Assembly (NCBI GenBank): GCA_963811225.1
Contig: CAWEQO010000008.1
Location: 62,001-126,000 of the forward strand
Source: CAWEQO01 sp963811225
Lineage (GTDB): Bacteria; Chloroflexota; Anaerolineae; Anaerolineales; Anaerolineaceae
Direction of reading: 5' to 3'
DNA: 64,000 nucleotides
The stretch's first letter is position 1. Every line of letters begins with the position of its first letter. The position numbers and the translations under genes are program-made. Positions 1-7,849 of the stretch are shown here, one piece after another. The notes under the pieces were generated by a model. The model worked only from the letters and a program-made list of their open reading frames with translations. It ran no database searches and was not told the origin of the DNA.

Positions 1-3000
1 ACACTGCCGGTGGGGTTTAAGACCGGCCGGGCCACTGCATCCGCTTGTGGGTCGGAGGGCGTGCCTCTTTCCCAGGCGACCGAGGAGAACACGGCTTCGA
101 GCGCCTGGGAGGGCGCAGGCGTGCCGCCCAGACCAACACTGTAGACGGAAAAGCCCAACTCCTGACCGGACTGAGGGGCAGTCGATTCGGGCTGTATGCC
201 GATGGAGAAATCGGCGGGCTGGTAGGCCAGGTACGACGCCGCTTGCGCCTGCGTCGAGCCGTCCGGGGCGAGGAGCTCGGCTACCAGGGACAGCTGCCAG
301 CGCGAGACACCGGAAGGCAGCGTCGAGAGCTTCTCCGCCGGAACCCGGATCTGTATGTCGCCGTCCGCATTGGTCTCCCCGCTGCCGGAGGCCACCTCAG
401 CCCAGGAAGGCGTCATGCCATCCTGACTGCCCGGATCGAGCCAGCTCCAATCTAACGCCCCGCCCGCGTAACCCTGCGGCAGGATGTTCGGCTCGGGGAA
501 GGCCAGCAGTCGCCAGTTCAAGTCGATACCACCGGCAGCCGCGCCACCATCCATGCGAGCAGCCGCCGAAACGGTCAGGCCCTGACCGGGGAACAGCGTC
601 TGCTGCCTGGCGGACAGGTTGAGGTGGATTGTCTCGGTCTCAAATGCGGCTATGCGAAGCGACTTGGTCGCAGCGGGCGGATCAGCAGCGCTCACAACCA
701 GCGGGCCAGGGGTCAGGTCGAGCGGTATAGTGTACGAACCGGACAACGTGCCAAACTCAGTCCGTTCCGGGGTCATCTCCGCCAAGGGCTTGACCCCCTC
801 TGCCCCAACAAACTCTCCCTGCCAAAGCTGCACGCTGGGGCTTTGGGCGTCCATGCCGCGACCCAGGAAGGCGCGGAAGTGAATGGTTTCGCCCGGTTGG
901 TACGCTTCCCGATCCGTCTCGATGAACGCGCCGGGATTGACGCTGGGCGCGCTTTGAATGGTTGGGGCGCTCTTTGGCCCGGCCTTGGGGGCATCCACCC
1001 TTGCCAACGCCAGGGCAAAACCCATTTCCCCCGGTTTGCCGATCCGGGCGTAAAAGGCGCTCCCGGCCTTATCCAGCTCAGCAGATTCCAATTCCCCAAG
1101 TCCATCACTGCCGGTCACCAGGCTGCCGAGCGGACTGCCCTCGCCGTCATAGAAAGCCACCTCAGCCCCATCCACCGGCCCGGCATCCTCCAGGCTGGCC
1201 GCCCAGACCTGAGCGGCCCCCGGCTCACGCTGTAAGATCAGGCTGCGATTGGTGGAAGCGACCAGGAAAGGCTGCGGCTGCTTGTTCAGCGGCAGGGACT
1301 CGCCTGCGATCCGCACCACGTACAGTCCCGGAGGCAGCGGGCCGCCGTCCTCGGTCAGGGGCACATCGACAGTCGCCGCGCCAGGATCGAGCGGCTGCGA
1401 CCAGGCGCTCCAGCGTTCTTCCGGCAGCTGCCACTGGCTAACCGGGCTGGCGGCGAAATGCAAATATTCCATCCAAGACAGGCCGGCAGCGGAAAGGTTC
1501 AGACCGATCAGGCCCTCGGACTGCACTTGCACAGAGGAGATTGCGGGCTGCACGAAGACAGTTGCGCCGGGCTGGACGGCGGGCAGCGTCAGGGATGGCT
1601 GCGACGGGGAGGTCTGGAAGGTATAGACGATCGTCTCGCCCAGGCTTTTGTTCCAGTGGTCGATCAGGTCGGGCAGCAGGCTGACCGTGTAGCGCGTACC
1701 GGGCTGGAACCGGCCGGACAAGCTGAGTGTGTCCCCTGCGGCAGACATCGACAGGCGCTCTACGGCCGGGTCGAGGGTCACCCGCTGGTCCAGCGTTTGA
1801 TCGCCCAGCGGGACGTTGAACTGCATGCTCACCTGACCCTCGCCATCCTGCAGCAGAAGGGTTCCGGCGTTGGCAGGTTTGGCATCGATCAGTTTTGGCA
1901 GGCCGACGGTTAGATAACTGGCCTTATAAGGCAGCTCGGGGAAAGGTTCACCGCTTGCGGAGAGGGCCTGATTCGTAAGGGTCAGAAAGTAGGAAGTGCT
2001 GCGTAGTAACAACACGTCCGGATCGAAACTGACCAGGGTGGAATCGTCGTTCCAGCGGAAGGCACCGTGCACCGGATAGCCGTCCGCACCGAGCAGGGTG
2101 AAGCTGTCTTCCAGGCTGGCTCGATCGACCGGCTGGTTGAAGGTAAAGGTGAATTTCGCATCCGGATCGAGGAGCAAGCCCTGGCGTCCGGGGTCCATCG
2201 AAACAAGATGGGCTGAAAGGGTCGTGAAACGCCAGGAGGTCTCCACGGCGCCGGAAGCGCCCATGCGCGCAGCCAGTGCGGGGTCGAGCGTGACGTTATA
2301 CGGCTGCCCGCCTTTGAAGCCGGGGTCAGGGGAAAACACATACGTGCTGGGGGTCTGCCACTCGCCAACGCCGTCGACCGGTGGGTCGAGCGTGAAGGCG
2401 GGCGGCTCACCCTCGCCGCCAACCGGCTGGTTGAAGGCTGCGCTGATTGGGCCTTGCGGGTTCTGATCGACTGCATCCGGCGCAGGCTGCCGGGATGTCA
2501 GCACCAGGGCCGGCGGGGTGTGGAACTTCAAATCGACCATACGGGCCAGCGGCTGCCCGTCCTGGCTCTGAGCGGCAGCGCTGACCGTGAGGGTCAAATC
2601 GCTGTCGACCGGGAAAGGCGTCTGCGGAAGGAAGGTGACCGTGGTATCGCCGACCCAGTCGAAGCTGCCCGAGAGCATCGGGCTGGTTTGCACGGCCGCC
2701 TCGACGGAAGCGTGGTTCATCGGCTGGCTGAAGATCAAGGTAAAGCCCTCGTCCGGCTGCACCTGGCTGCCTTGCAGCGGGTGCACCTCCACCAGCGCCG
2801 GAGGCGGCGTCCCTTGCGACGGCAAAATCGTGGCGGACTGGGCAGCGGCAGGCGCAGCCGTGGGCGGCGCGGCGGTACGCGTCGCCTCGAATGGCGGCGT
2901 GGAGACCACCTGCCCGGGAAGCCGGCAGGCCAAAATAAGGAGGATCCAGATTGCAGCAAAGCGAAGAAGGGGGCGGCGATGTTTCCGGCGCTGCGATCTG

Positions 3001-3026
3001 CAGCCAGGTAGATCCTTGGAAGACAT
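1..3026 (-). CDS. Alpha-2-macroglobulin-like lipoprotein, N-terminal part
   Basis: Open reading frame entering from the left edge on the minus strand; about 1008 residues are visible and the C-terminus is missing. The start at 3026 has an AAAGGAA ribosome site. An Arg-rich N-terminus, a hydrophobic stretch and the lipobox ILAC (Cys34) predict a membrane-anchored lipoprotein. Then come repeated Ig-like modules with phrases such as 'HPLQGSQVQPDEGFTLIFSQ' and 'TFTFNQPVD', typical of the Big_5 domains that precede macroglobulin domains, and later an MG-like block with 'ETDREAYQPGETIHFRA'. That combination is characteristic of bacterial alpha-2-macroglobulins (usually 1500-1900 aa), thought to trap proteases at the cell surface. 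The thioester motif would lie outside the window, so the trapping function is inferred. Confidence 0.75.
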   Translation of the reverse strand, partial: MSSKDLPGCRSQRRKHRRPLLRFAAIWILLILACRLPGQVVSTPPFEATRTAAPPTAAPAAAQSATILPSQGTPPPALVEVHPLQGSQVQPDEGFTLIFSQPMNHASVEAAVQTSPMLSGSFDWVGDTTVTFLPQTPFPVDSDLTLTVSAAAQSQDGQPLARMVDLKFHTPPALVLTSRQPAPDAVDQNPQGPISAAFNQPVGGEGEPPAFTLDPPVDGVGEWQTPSTYVFSPDPGFKGGQPYNVTLDPALAARMGASGAVETSWRFTTLSAHLVSMDPGRQGLLLDPDAKFTFTFNQPVDRASLEDSFTLLGADGYPVHGAFRWNDDSTLVSFDPDVLLLRSTSYFLTLTNQALSASGEPFPELPYKASYLTVGLPKLIDAKPANAGTLLLQDGEGQVSMQFNVPLGDQTLDQRVTLDPAVERLSMSAAGDTLSLSGRFQPGTRYTVSLLPDLIDHWNKSLGETIVYTFQTSPSQPSLTLPAVQPGATVFVQPAISSVQVQSEGLIGLNLSAAGLSWMEYLHFAASPVSQWQLPEERWSAWSQPLDPGAATVDVPLTEDGGPLPPGLYVVRIAGESLPLNKQPQPFLVASTNRSLILQREPGAAQVWAASLEDAGPVDGAEVAFYDGEGSPLGSLVTGSDGLGELESAELDKAGSAFYARIGKPGEMGFALALARVDAPKAGPKSAPTIQSAPSVNPGAFIETDREAYQPGETIHFRAFLGRGMDAQSPSVQLWQGEFVGAEGVKPLAEMTPERTEFGTLSGSYTIPLDLTPGPLVVSAADPPAATKSLRIAAFETETIHLNLSARQQTLFPGQGLTVSAAARMDGGAAAGGIDLNWRLLAFPEPNILPQGYAGGALDWSWLDPGSQDGMTPSWAEVASGSGETNADGDIQIRVPAEKLSTLPSGVSRWQLSLVAELLAPDGSTQAQAASYLAYQPADFSIGIQPESTAPQSGQELGFSVYSVGLGGTPAPSQALEAVFSSVAWERGTPSDPQADAVARPVLNPTGS

Positions 3027-3065
3027 CCAGCGGTTCCTTTCAGGAATTGGAAAGAACTTGAACAG

Positions 3066-3096
3066 ATTATATACCGAATCTTGACAGATAATCCAA
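3066..3096 (-). promoter_or_regulatory. Probable promoter of the macroglobulin gene
   Basis: On the minus strand, TTGGAT (3091-3096) and TATAAT (3066-3071) are separated by 19 bp; reading the -10 as the overlapping TATATA gives 17 bp. It lies 40 bp upstream of the start codon, just inside the long palindrome. Confidence 0.5.
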
Positions 3097-3110
3097 GATG
3101 GGTTTTTAAT

Positions 3111-3204
3111 GGGCGCACGAAAATGATGTAAAATCTTTTTGTTATTCGGCGGAGCAAATACTCCGCCGAATAACAAAAAGATTCTACATCATTTTCGTGC
3201 GCCC
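3111..3204. repeat. Long palindrome, 44-bp arms, between divergent genes
   Basis: Arms 3111-3154 and 3161-3204 are complementary over 44 positions with one mismatch, around the 6-nt loop CAAATA. It sits upstream of both the macroglobulin gene (minus) and the M28 peptidase gene (plus), so it cannot be a terminator for either. Confidence 0.9.
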
Positions 3205-3241
3205 TTTATTTTAGCAAAACCTATCGAGAGGAAAACCTGCT

Positions 3242-4336
3242 GTGGTCGCTCACCCGTCTCACCAACGGATTCGAGAAATCCTTCTGCATGCCATTCTGAT
3301 CCTGGTGGCCGTATGCCTGATTTCCGTGACGGCGGTGTATTTCATGCTGCCTTATGGAATAGCGAGGGAGCTTGCACAGGTTGCAGGGGAGGCAATCCAC
3401 CAACGCTTCATTCCAACCGCTTCACAGCCAGTCGCCTTTCCTGAGGGGCTAGCGGAGGAAGGGGCGCAGGTCGGAGGACAGGTAGATACCGAACGCCTGA
3501 TAGCGGATTTGAACTGGCTGGCGGATGATGCGCGCCTGGGGCGCAAAGCGGGCACCTCCAGTGAAGACGAAGTAGGCGCATGGATTGCGGAACGAATGCA
3601 GTCGCTGGGGCTGCGTCCATTTGAAGAAGCCGGGTTGGATCAATACGCCCAGGTGTTCAATAGCGCAACGCCTGGGGAAAAAGCGGAAAATATTATTGGG
3701 GTACTGCCGGGCGCAGATGAAAACCTCCCGCTGCGCGAGCGGCGATTCCTCCTGATCGGCGCGCATTACGATCATATCGGCGTTGGAGAAGATGGGCAGG
3801 TGTATAACGGCGCAGACGACGACGCCACCGGAACTGCGGCGGCGCTCGAGGTGGCCCGGCTCCTTAGCGCCGGTGAGCGCCCGAAGGAAACGGTCGTATT
3901 TGTGCTGTTCTCCGGCGAAGAGGGCGGAAGGCGCGGCTCAAGCGCACTCGGACGCTTACTGCAAACCAAACGACTCGCTGAGCAGAGCCAGCTGCTAAAC
4001 TTAGAGGTGTTCGGCGCGCTGCCCGGAAAAGGCACCTACCTGGATATTTGGGATGAAGAAAGCCACACCACTTCGGCTCTCGTAGCTGCCGTCCAGGCCG
4101 CCGGAGAGGCGCTAGATATTCCCATTCAGCGCAAAGGCCGTGATCCAAGCTCAGATGCGACACGACTGCTGGCATACGGCGTCCCCTCTGTGACAATGGA
4201 TGTGGCCTGGGAGGGTGGCAGGAACCACCCGGACATGCAAGAAGATGATATTTCTGCCATCGATCCGGAAGGATTTTTTATGGGGACTCGCGCAGCCGCT
4301 GCCAGCGCATGGATACTGGCAAACAATCCACAGTGA
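3242..4336 (+). CDS. M28 family zinc aminopeptidase, membrane-anchored
   Basis: 364 residues from a GTG start with GAGAGG upstream. Residues 13-35 form a single hydrophobic anchor, so the catalytic domain is probably outside the membrane. The M28 metal-site motifs are present: HYDH at 175-178, the aspartate cluster NGADDD near 189-194 and the FSGEEGG pair of glutamates near 226-227. A late HPD motif supplies the last ligands. Members remove N-terminal amino acids from peptides using two zinc ions. The gene stands alone behind the 3111-3204 palindrome. Family assignment is firm; substrate is unknown. Confidence 0.88.
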   Translation: MVAHPSHQRIREILLHAILILVAVCLISVTAVYFMLPYGIARELAQVAGEAIHQRFIPTASQPVAFPEGLAEEGAQVGGQVDTERLIADLNWLADDARLGRKAGTSSEDEVGAWIAERMQSLGLRPFEEAGLDQYAQVFNSATPGEKAENIIGVLPGADENLPLRERRFLLIGAHYDHIGVGEDGQVYNGADDDATGTAAALEVARLLSAGERPKETVVFVLFSGEEGGRRGSSALGRLLQTKRLAEQSQLLNLEVFGALPGKGTYLDIWDEESHTTSALVAAVQAAGEALDIPIQRKGRDPSSDATRLLAYGVPSVTMDVAWEGGRNHPDMQEDDISAIDPEGFFMGTRAAAASAWILANNPQ

Positions 4337-4508
4337 GAGAAAGAGCTGCCTTGTATGAAAATCGCCGGTTTAATTGCTAAAAACAACGATTTCAATACAA
4401 TTGGGTTATAACATGCGCACTGCCTGCGACCTGACACGTATGGTGCCGCACAGGCAAAAGATGCCGGCAAGGGCGTATGAGCCTCTGCCAATGAAAAGAG
4501 GAGATCCA

Positions 4509-5426
4509 ATGAAACTAGCGATCAGCATCAGCATCGGTTCGTCCCGGCGCAACAAAACCGTCGAGATTGAAATGCTGGGACAACAGGTGCGCCTGGAGCG
4601 CATCGGCACAGATGGAGACATGGCAAAGGCGGCCGCCCTCTATCAAGAGTTGGATGGGGAAGTGGGGGCCCTCGGCGTGGGCGGTGCGGTTTTGGGATTG
4701 ATGATCGGCGAGCGCTGGCATACCCTCCCGAACGTCCAATCATTAATCCGCGGCGTCCACAAGACGCCGGTGGTCGATGGGACCGGGCTAAAAATGACGC
4801 TCGAAACCCAGGCGGTCGACACCGTGGACGAGCTGTTACGCCAAACCGGCCAGCCGCGCAGCGTGTTCGTCACCAGCGGCGTCGATCGCTACGGCCTGGC
4901 CGACAGCTTCGGGAAAGCGGGCTATGAGATGACCATTGGCGATCTGATGTTCACCCTGGGCATCCCCATCGCCATCCACTCGGTCAAGGGCTTGAAGCGC
5001 ATGGCCGAGACGCTGGTGCCGGTGATCGGGCATCTGCCGTTCAAGTGGCTCTATCCCACCGGCAAAGAGCAAGAAGTGCGCAAGCCGCAGTGGCAGCAGT
5101 ACTTCGAAGGATCGAGCGTCATCGCCGGGGACTGTCACTACATCACCCACGCCATGCCCGATTCGCTGCAGGGGAAAATCATTGTGACCAACACCACCAC
5201 GCCCGAAGATCGTGACCTGTTCTGCCGTGCGGGTGTAAAATATCTGGTAACCACAACGCCGCTGTTCGACGGGCGCACCTTCGGCACCAACATGATCGAA
5301 GCGGGCCTGGTCACGGCGCTGGGGTACGAGAAGCCGGTCGATTATGCCAACGCTCAAGACTACTTCAAGCTGATGAGCGAGGCCGTCTACCAGCTGCAAT
5401 TAAAACCACAGATTATCGAGTTATAA
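4509..5426 (+). CDS. Conserved protein of unknown function, first gene of a three-gene operon
   Basis: The start at 4509 is chosen for the AGAGGAG site upstream; the frame stays open farther upstream but without a ribosome site. 305 residues. The N-terminus 'KLAISISIGSSRRNKTVEIE' and the pattern GTDGD, 'LGVGGAVLGL', 'VVDGTGLK', 'TSGVDRYGLADSF' and 'FGTNMIEA' recall a family I remember from clostridia and Chloroflexota, sometimes labelled quinate 5-dehydrogenase. I see no clear Rossmann motif supporting that label. No signal peptide or membrane segment. Two bases separate it from the nucleotidyltransferase gene, so they are probably co-translated. Function should be treated as unknown. Confidence 0.6.
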   Translation: MKLAISISIGSSRRNKTVEIEMLGQQVRLERIGTDGDMAKAAALYQELDGEVGALGVGGAVLGLMIGERWHTLPNVQSLIRGVHKTPVVDGTGLKMTLETQAVDTVDELLRQTGQPRSVFVTSGVDRYGLADSFGKAGYEMTIGDLMFTLGIPIAIHSVKGLKRMAETLVPVIGHLPFKWLYPTGKEQEVRKPQWQQYFEGSSVIAGDCHYITHAMPDSLQGKIIVTNTTTPEDRDLFCRAGVKYLVTTTPLFDGRTFGTNMIEAGLVTALGYEKPVDYANAQDYFKLMSEAVYQLQLKPQIIEL

Positions 5427-5428
5427 GC

Positions 5429-6205
5429 ATGGATGCTATTGTGATGGCCGGCGGCAAGACCGGCCCCAAAGACCCGCTCTACCCATTGGCCAAGCTGGGC
5501 TACAAATCGATGCTCGACGTGTGCGGACGCCCGATGGTACAATGGGTGCTCGACGCGCTGGTCGAGTCGGGGCAGGTAAACCAGATCGTGGTGGTCGGCC
5601 TGCCGATTGAAATCCATCTGGACTGCTCCCGCCCACTGCACCGCCTTGACGATCGTGGAGACCTGATCGGGAACATCCAGGCCGGGGCGCAGTACCTGAT
5701 GAAGGTCAATCCACAAGAGGCGCACGCCCTGGCCGTTTCATCGGACGTGCCGGGGATCACCCCCGAAATCGTCCGTTGGCTGGTGGAGCGCGTGCGCGAA
5801 TCCGACCACGATTTTTACTTCACGGTGATCGAACGCTCAGTGATGGAAAAACGCTACCCCGATTCCAAACGCACCTACCTCAAGTTGAAGGACTACCAGC
5901 TGTGCGGCGGCGACGCCAACGCGCTCAACAAGGCCACCGCCGTTTCCGGCAACCCGATCTACCAGCGTTTGCATGAGGCGCGCAAGAACCCGGTGAAGCA
6001 AGCCGGTATGGTCGGCTTCGACCTGCTGGCCCTGCTGATGCTCGGACGGCTCACGCTCCAAGAGGCCGAGCGCCGGGCGAGCAAGCGCATGGGCATCCGC
6101 GGTCGAGCGATCCTGTGCCCGTATGCCGAAATCGGGATGGATGTGGATAAACCCTTCCAGTACGACATTCTGATGAAAGATCTGGAGGCGCAGCGCCGGG
6201 TATGA
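5429..6205 (+). CDS. MobA-like NTP transferase
   Basis: 258 residues beginning 'MDAIVMAGGKTGPKDPLYPL', a variant of the nucleotide-binding signature of the MobA/GlmU nucleotidyltransferase fold, followed by 'GYKSMLDVCGRPM' (the usual P-K-x-L-L-x-V-x-G-x-P segment) and a central 'AVSSDVPGITPEIV' that should carry a metal-binding Asp. Such enzymes join a phosphorylated sugar, alcohol or cofactor to a nucleoside triphosphate. The acceptor cannot be read from the sequence. It starts 2 bp after the preceding gene and overlaps the PAP2 gene by 4 bp (ATGA), so the three products probably act together. Confidence 0.72.
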   Translation: MDAIVMAGGKTGPKDPLYPLAKLGYKSMLDVCGRPMVQWVLDALVESGQVNQIVVVGLPIEIHLDCSRPLHRLDDRGDLIGNIQAGAQYLMKVNPQEAHALAVSSDVPGITPEIVRWLVERVRESDHDFYFTVIERSVMEKRYPDSKRTYLKLKDYQLCGGDANALNKATAVSGNPIYQRLHEARKNPVKQAGMVGFDLLALLMLGRLTLQEAERRASKRMGIRGRAILCPYAEIGMDVDKPFQYDILMKDLEAQRRV

Positions 6206-6762
6206 AATGGGAAGGCATTCGACACCTGGCCGGCATCGACGCCCGCCTCTCCAGCCAAGTGCGCATCCAACCGGAACACCGCTCGCTGTGGCGTATTGCC
6301 ATTTTCCTGGCGCACTCAGGCGATTCGTGGTTCTGGCTGGCCGGGCTGGGTCTGATCTGGTTGTTCGCCGGGAAAGAATGGCACAACCTGGCGGCCTATA
6401 TGGGCATCAGTCTGGTGTTCCTGGCCGTGTTCGTGCTGGCGATCAAGTTTACCGTGCGACGTGAACGCCCGCAGGGCGATTGGGGCTCGATCTACCGTTC
6501 CACCGACCCGCACTCCTTCCCCTCCGGTCATGCCGCCCGCGCCGCCCTGTTCGCAGTGATCGCGCTCAGTCTGGGCCCGGCCTGGTTTGGTTGGGCGCTG
6601 CTGATCTGGGCGCCGCTGGTGGCCGCTGCCCGGGTGGCGATGGGCGTCCACTACCTGTCCGACGTGATCGCCGGCGGGGTCATCGGCGTCACCGCCGGGC
6701 TGGTGATGGTGGAGCTGTATTTGTTGATCTACACGTTTACCCCCCTGGTATTCATTCATTAG
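6202..6762 (+). CDS. PAP2-family membrane phosphatase
   Basis: 186 residues with several membrane helices and all three PAP2 signature blocks: K82-x6-R89-P90 ('KFTVRRERP'), PSGH at 107-110, and R144 with H150 and D154 ('RVAMGVHYLSD'). The family removes phosphate from lipid phosphates or isoprenoid diphosphates at the membrane. Its start codon overlaps the stop of the nucleotidyltransferase gene. The pairing suggests a pathway making and dephosphorylating a lipid-linked intermediate, which is inference. Confidence 0.85.
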   Translation: MKWEGIRHLAGIDARLSSQVRIQPEHRSLWRIAIFLAHSGDSWFWLAGLGLIWLFAGKEWHNLAAYMGISLVFLAVFVLAIKFTVRRERPQGDWGSIYRSTDPHSFPSGHAARAALFAVIALSLGPAWFGWALLIWAPLVAAARVAMGVHYLSDVIAGGVIGVTAGLVMVELYLLIYTFTPLVFIH

Positions 6763-6840
6763 CATTTATAATAGATTCTGTATGTTGGGGGCTGTAAAGA
6801 CAGCAGCAGCCTACCGGATCCTGGACTGGAGAGAAGACCG

Positions 6841-7596
6841 ATGGCTCTAAATGTGGGTGACAAGTTCCCTGAGTTCCAACTGGACGCGCAGCTGGGTGTG
6901 ACGATTTCCAGCGCCGATCTGCTCGGCAAGACCACAGTCCTGGCCTTTTTCCCGCTGGCCTGGACGCCGATATGAACGAATCAAATCCCGTCGTACCAGG
7001 CCGAGTTGGGCCGGTTCGCGGGATTGGATGCCCAGGTTCTGGGCATAAGCGTTGACTCTGTACCTTGCCTGACTGCCTGGGCCGACAGCCTGGGCGGCAT
7101 TACCTACCCCTTACTGAGTGATTTCTGGCCGCATGGTTCGATGGCCACGAAGTTCGGTGTGCTGCGAGACGATGGCACTGCCGAACGGGCCATCTTCATC
7201 ATCGACTCCGAAGGGATGATCCGCTACGTGGACGTGCACGACAAGGACGAGCAGCCCAGCAATGAAGTGCTGTTCGCAGAGCTGCACAAGGTCAACCCGG
7301 ATGCGCCCGGCGGCGTGGTCGAGATGCCAAGGGTCGAGGAGAAAGAGCTGCCGCACGGCGGCGTGGTGATGTACTGCCGGGATTGGTGCCCGGACTGCAA
7401 GCATGCCAAGCGGTGGCTGGACGAGCACCAGACTGCCTATCAAGAAGTGAACATCGACCGCAACCCGCTGGGCAAGCAGCAGTTGAAGGAATGGACCGGC
7501 GGCAATCTGATCACCCCCACCTTCGATATCGACGGCGAAATCATCATCGATTTCGATAAGCCCAAGTTGGAAAAGGTTTTGGGTGTTTTGGAGTAG
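6841..7596 (+). CDS. Selenocysteine-containing peroxiredoxin-glutaredoxin fusion
   Basis: Begins at ATG 6841 with GGAGAGAAG upstream and reads through an in-frame TGA at 6973-6975 to a TAG at 7594; 251 residues with selenocysteine at 45. Around the TGA it reads 'FFPLAWTPIUTNQIPSYQ', so U falls exactly on the peroxidatic Cys of the peroxiredoxin motif P-x3-T-x2-C. The later 'RAIFIIDSEG' supplies the expected active-site Arg. From about residue 170 a glutaredoxin-like domain follows with 'YCRDWCPDC' (Cys183, Cys186), a likely built-in reductant. The predicted role is peroxide reduction in the cytoplasm. A SECIS-like hairpin lies at 6984-7025 and the tRNA-Sec gene is 144 bp downstream. A standard gene finder would start at 7006 and lose the active site. 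Confidence 0.9.
6984..7025 (+). promoter_or_regulatory. Candidate bacterial SECIS element
   Basis: Right after the TGA, AATCCCG (6984-6990) pairs with CGGGATT (7019-7025). An inner stem CC-GGCC with a bulged A (6996-7002) pairs with GGCCGG (7009-7014). The apical loop GAGTTG starts with G, 27 nt after the TGA, within the spacing known for SelB-binding bacterial SECIS hairpins. Inferred by eye, not folded. Confidence 0.7.
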
Positions 7597-7698
7597 AACT
7601 GCGAAGGGGCAAGACGCGAAGGAAACGATCCGGGGAGCGCAGCGTGCTGCGCTCCCCGGATCGTTTCCTTCGCGTCTTGCCCCTTCGCAGTTCTACTC
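7591..7698. repeat. Perfect 53-bp inverted repeat with a 2-nt centre
   Basis: Arms 7591-7643 and 7646-7698 are fully complementary around GT. The left arm contains the stop codon of the selenoprotein gene (7594-7596). It may end transcription between the selenoprotein and tRNA-Sec genes, but there is no T-tract after it. This is the longest perfect palindrome in the window. Confidence 0.95.
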
Positions 7699-7702
7699 AA
7701 TC

Positions 7703-7731
7703 TTGCGGTTTCAGGCTGACTGGGGTATGCT
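7703..7731 (+). promoter_or_regulatory. Promoter of the tRNA-Sec gene
   Basis: TTGCGG (7703-7708), 17-bp spacer, TATGCT (7726-7731); the tRNA 5' end at 7741 is 10 bp after the -10 box. It lies directly after the 108-bp palindrome, so the tRNA probably has its own promoter. Confidence 0.55.
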
Positions 7732-7740
7732 TAGCTTATT

Positions 7741-7834
7741 GGGGATGGCTGAGTCCTGGTGGGCTCCCCGGTCTTCAAAACCGGTGGCGGGTCGCGTTGC
7801 GGGCCGCGGTGGGTTCGACTCCCATCCATTCCCG
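7741..7834 (+). tRNA. selC: tRNA-Sec (anticodon UCA)
   Basis: Folds as a bacterial selenocysteine tRNA: 8-bp acceptor (GGGGATGG with CCATTCCC, one G-U), 6-bp D stem (GAGTCC/GGGCTC), anticodon stem CCGGT/ACCGG with loop CTTCAAA giving anticodon TCA, a long GC-rich variable arm (about 7789-7808), and a T arm with TTCGACT. The discriminator is G at 7834 and CCA is not fully encoded. It lies 144 bp downstream of a gene with an in-frame TGA, and the next gene's GGAGG site starts only 9 bp after the discriminator base. Confidence 0.95.
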
Positions 7835-7849
7835 CCTTTTTTGGAGGTG

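Noticed and set aside
45..622. Plus-strand frames at the left edge
   Set aside because: They are shadows of the macroglobulin gene; Arg/Pro-rich with no motif.
6973..6975. TGA in the peroxiredoxin gene as a nonsense mutation
   Set aside because: It falls exactly on the catalytic Cys column, a SECIS-like hairpin follows, and tRNA-Sec is adjacent; a random stop would not do this.
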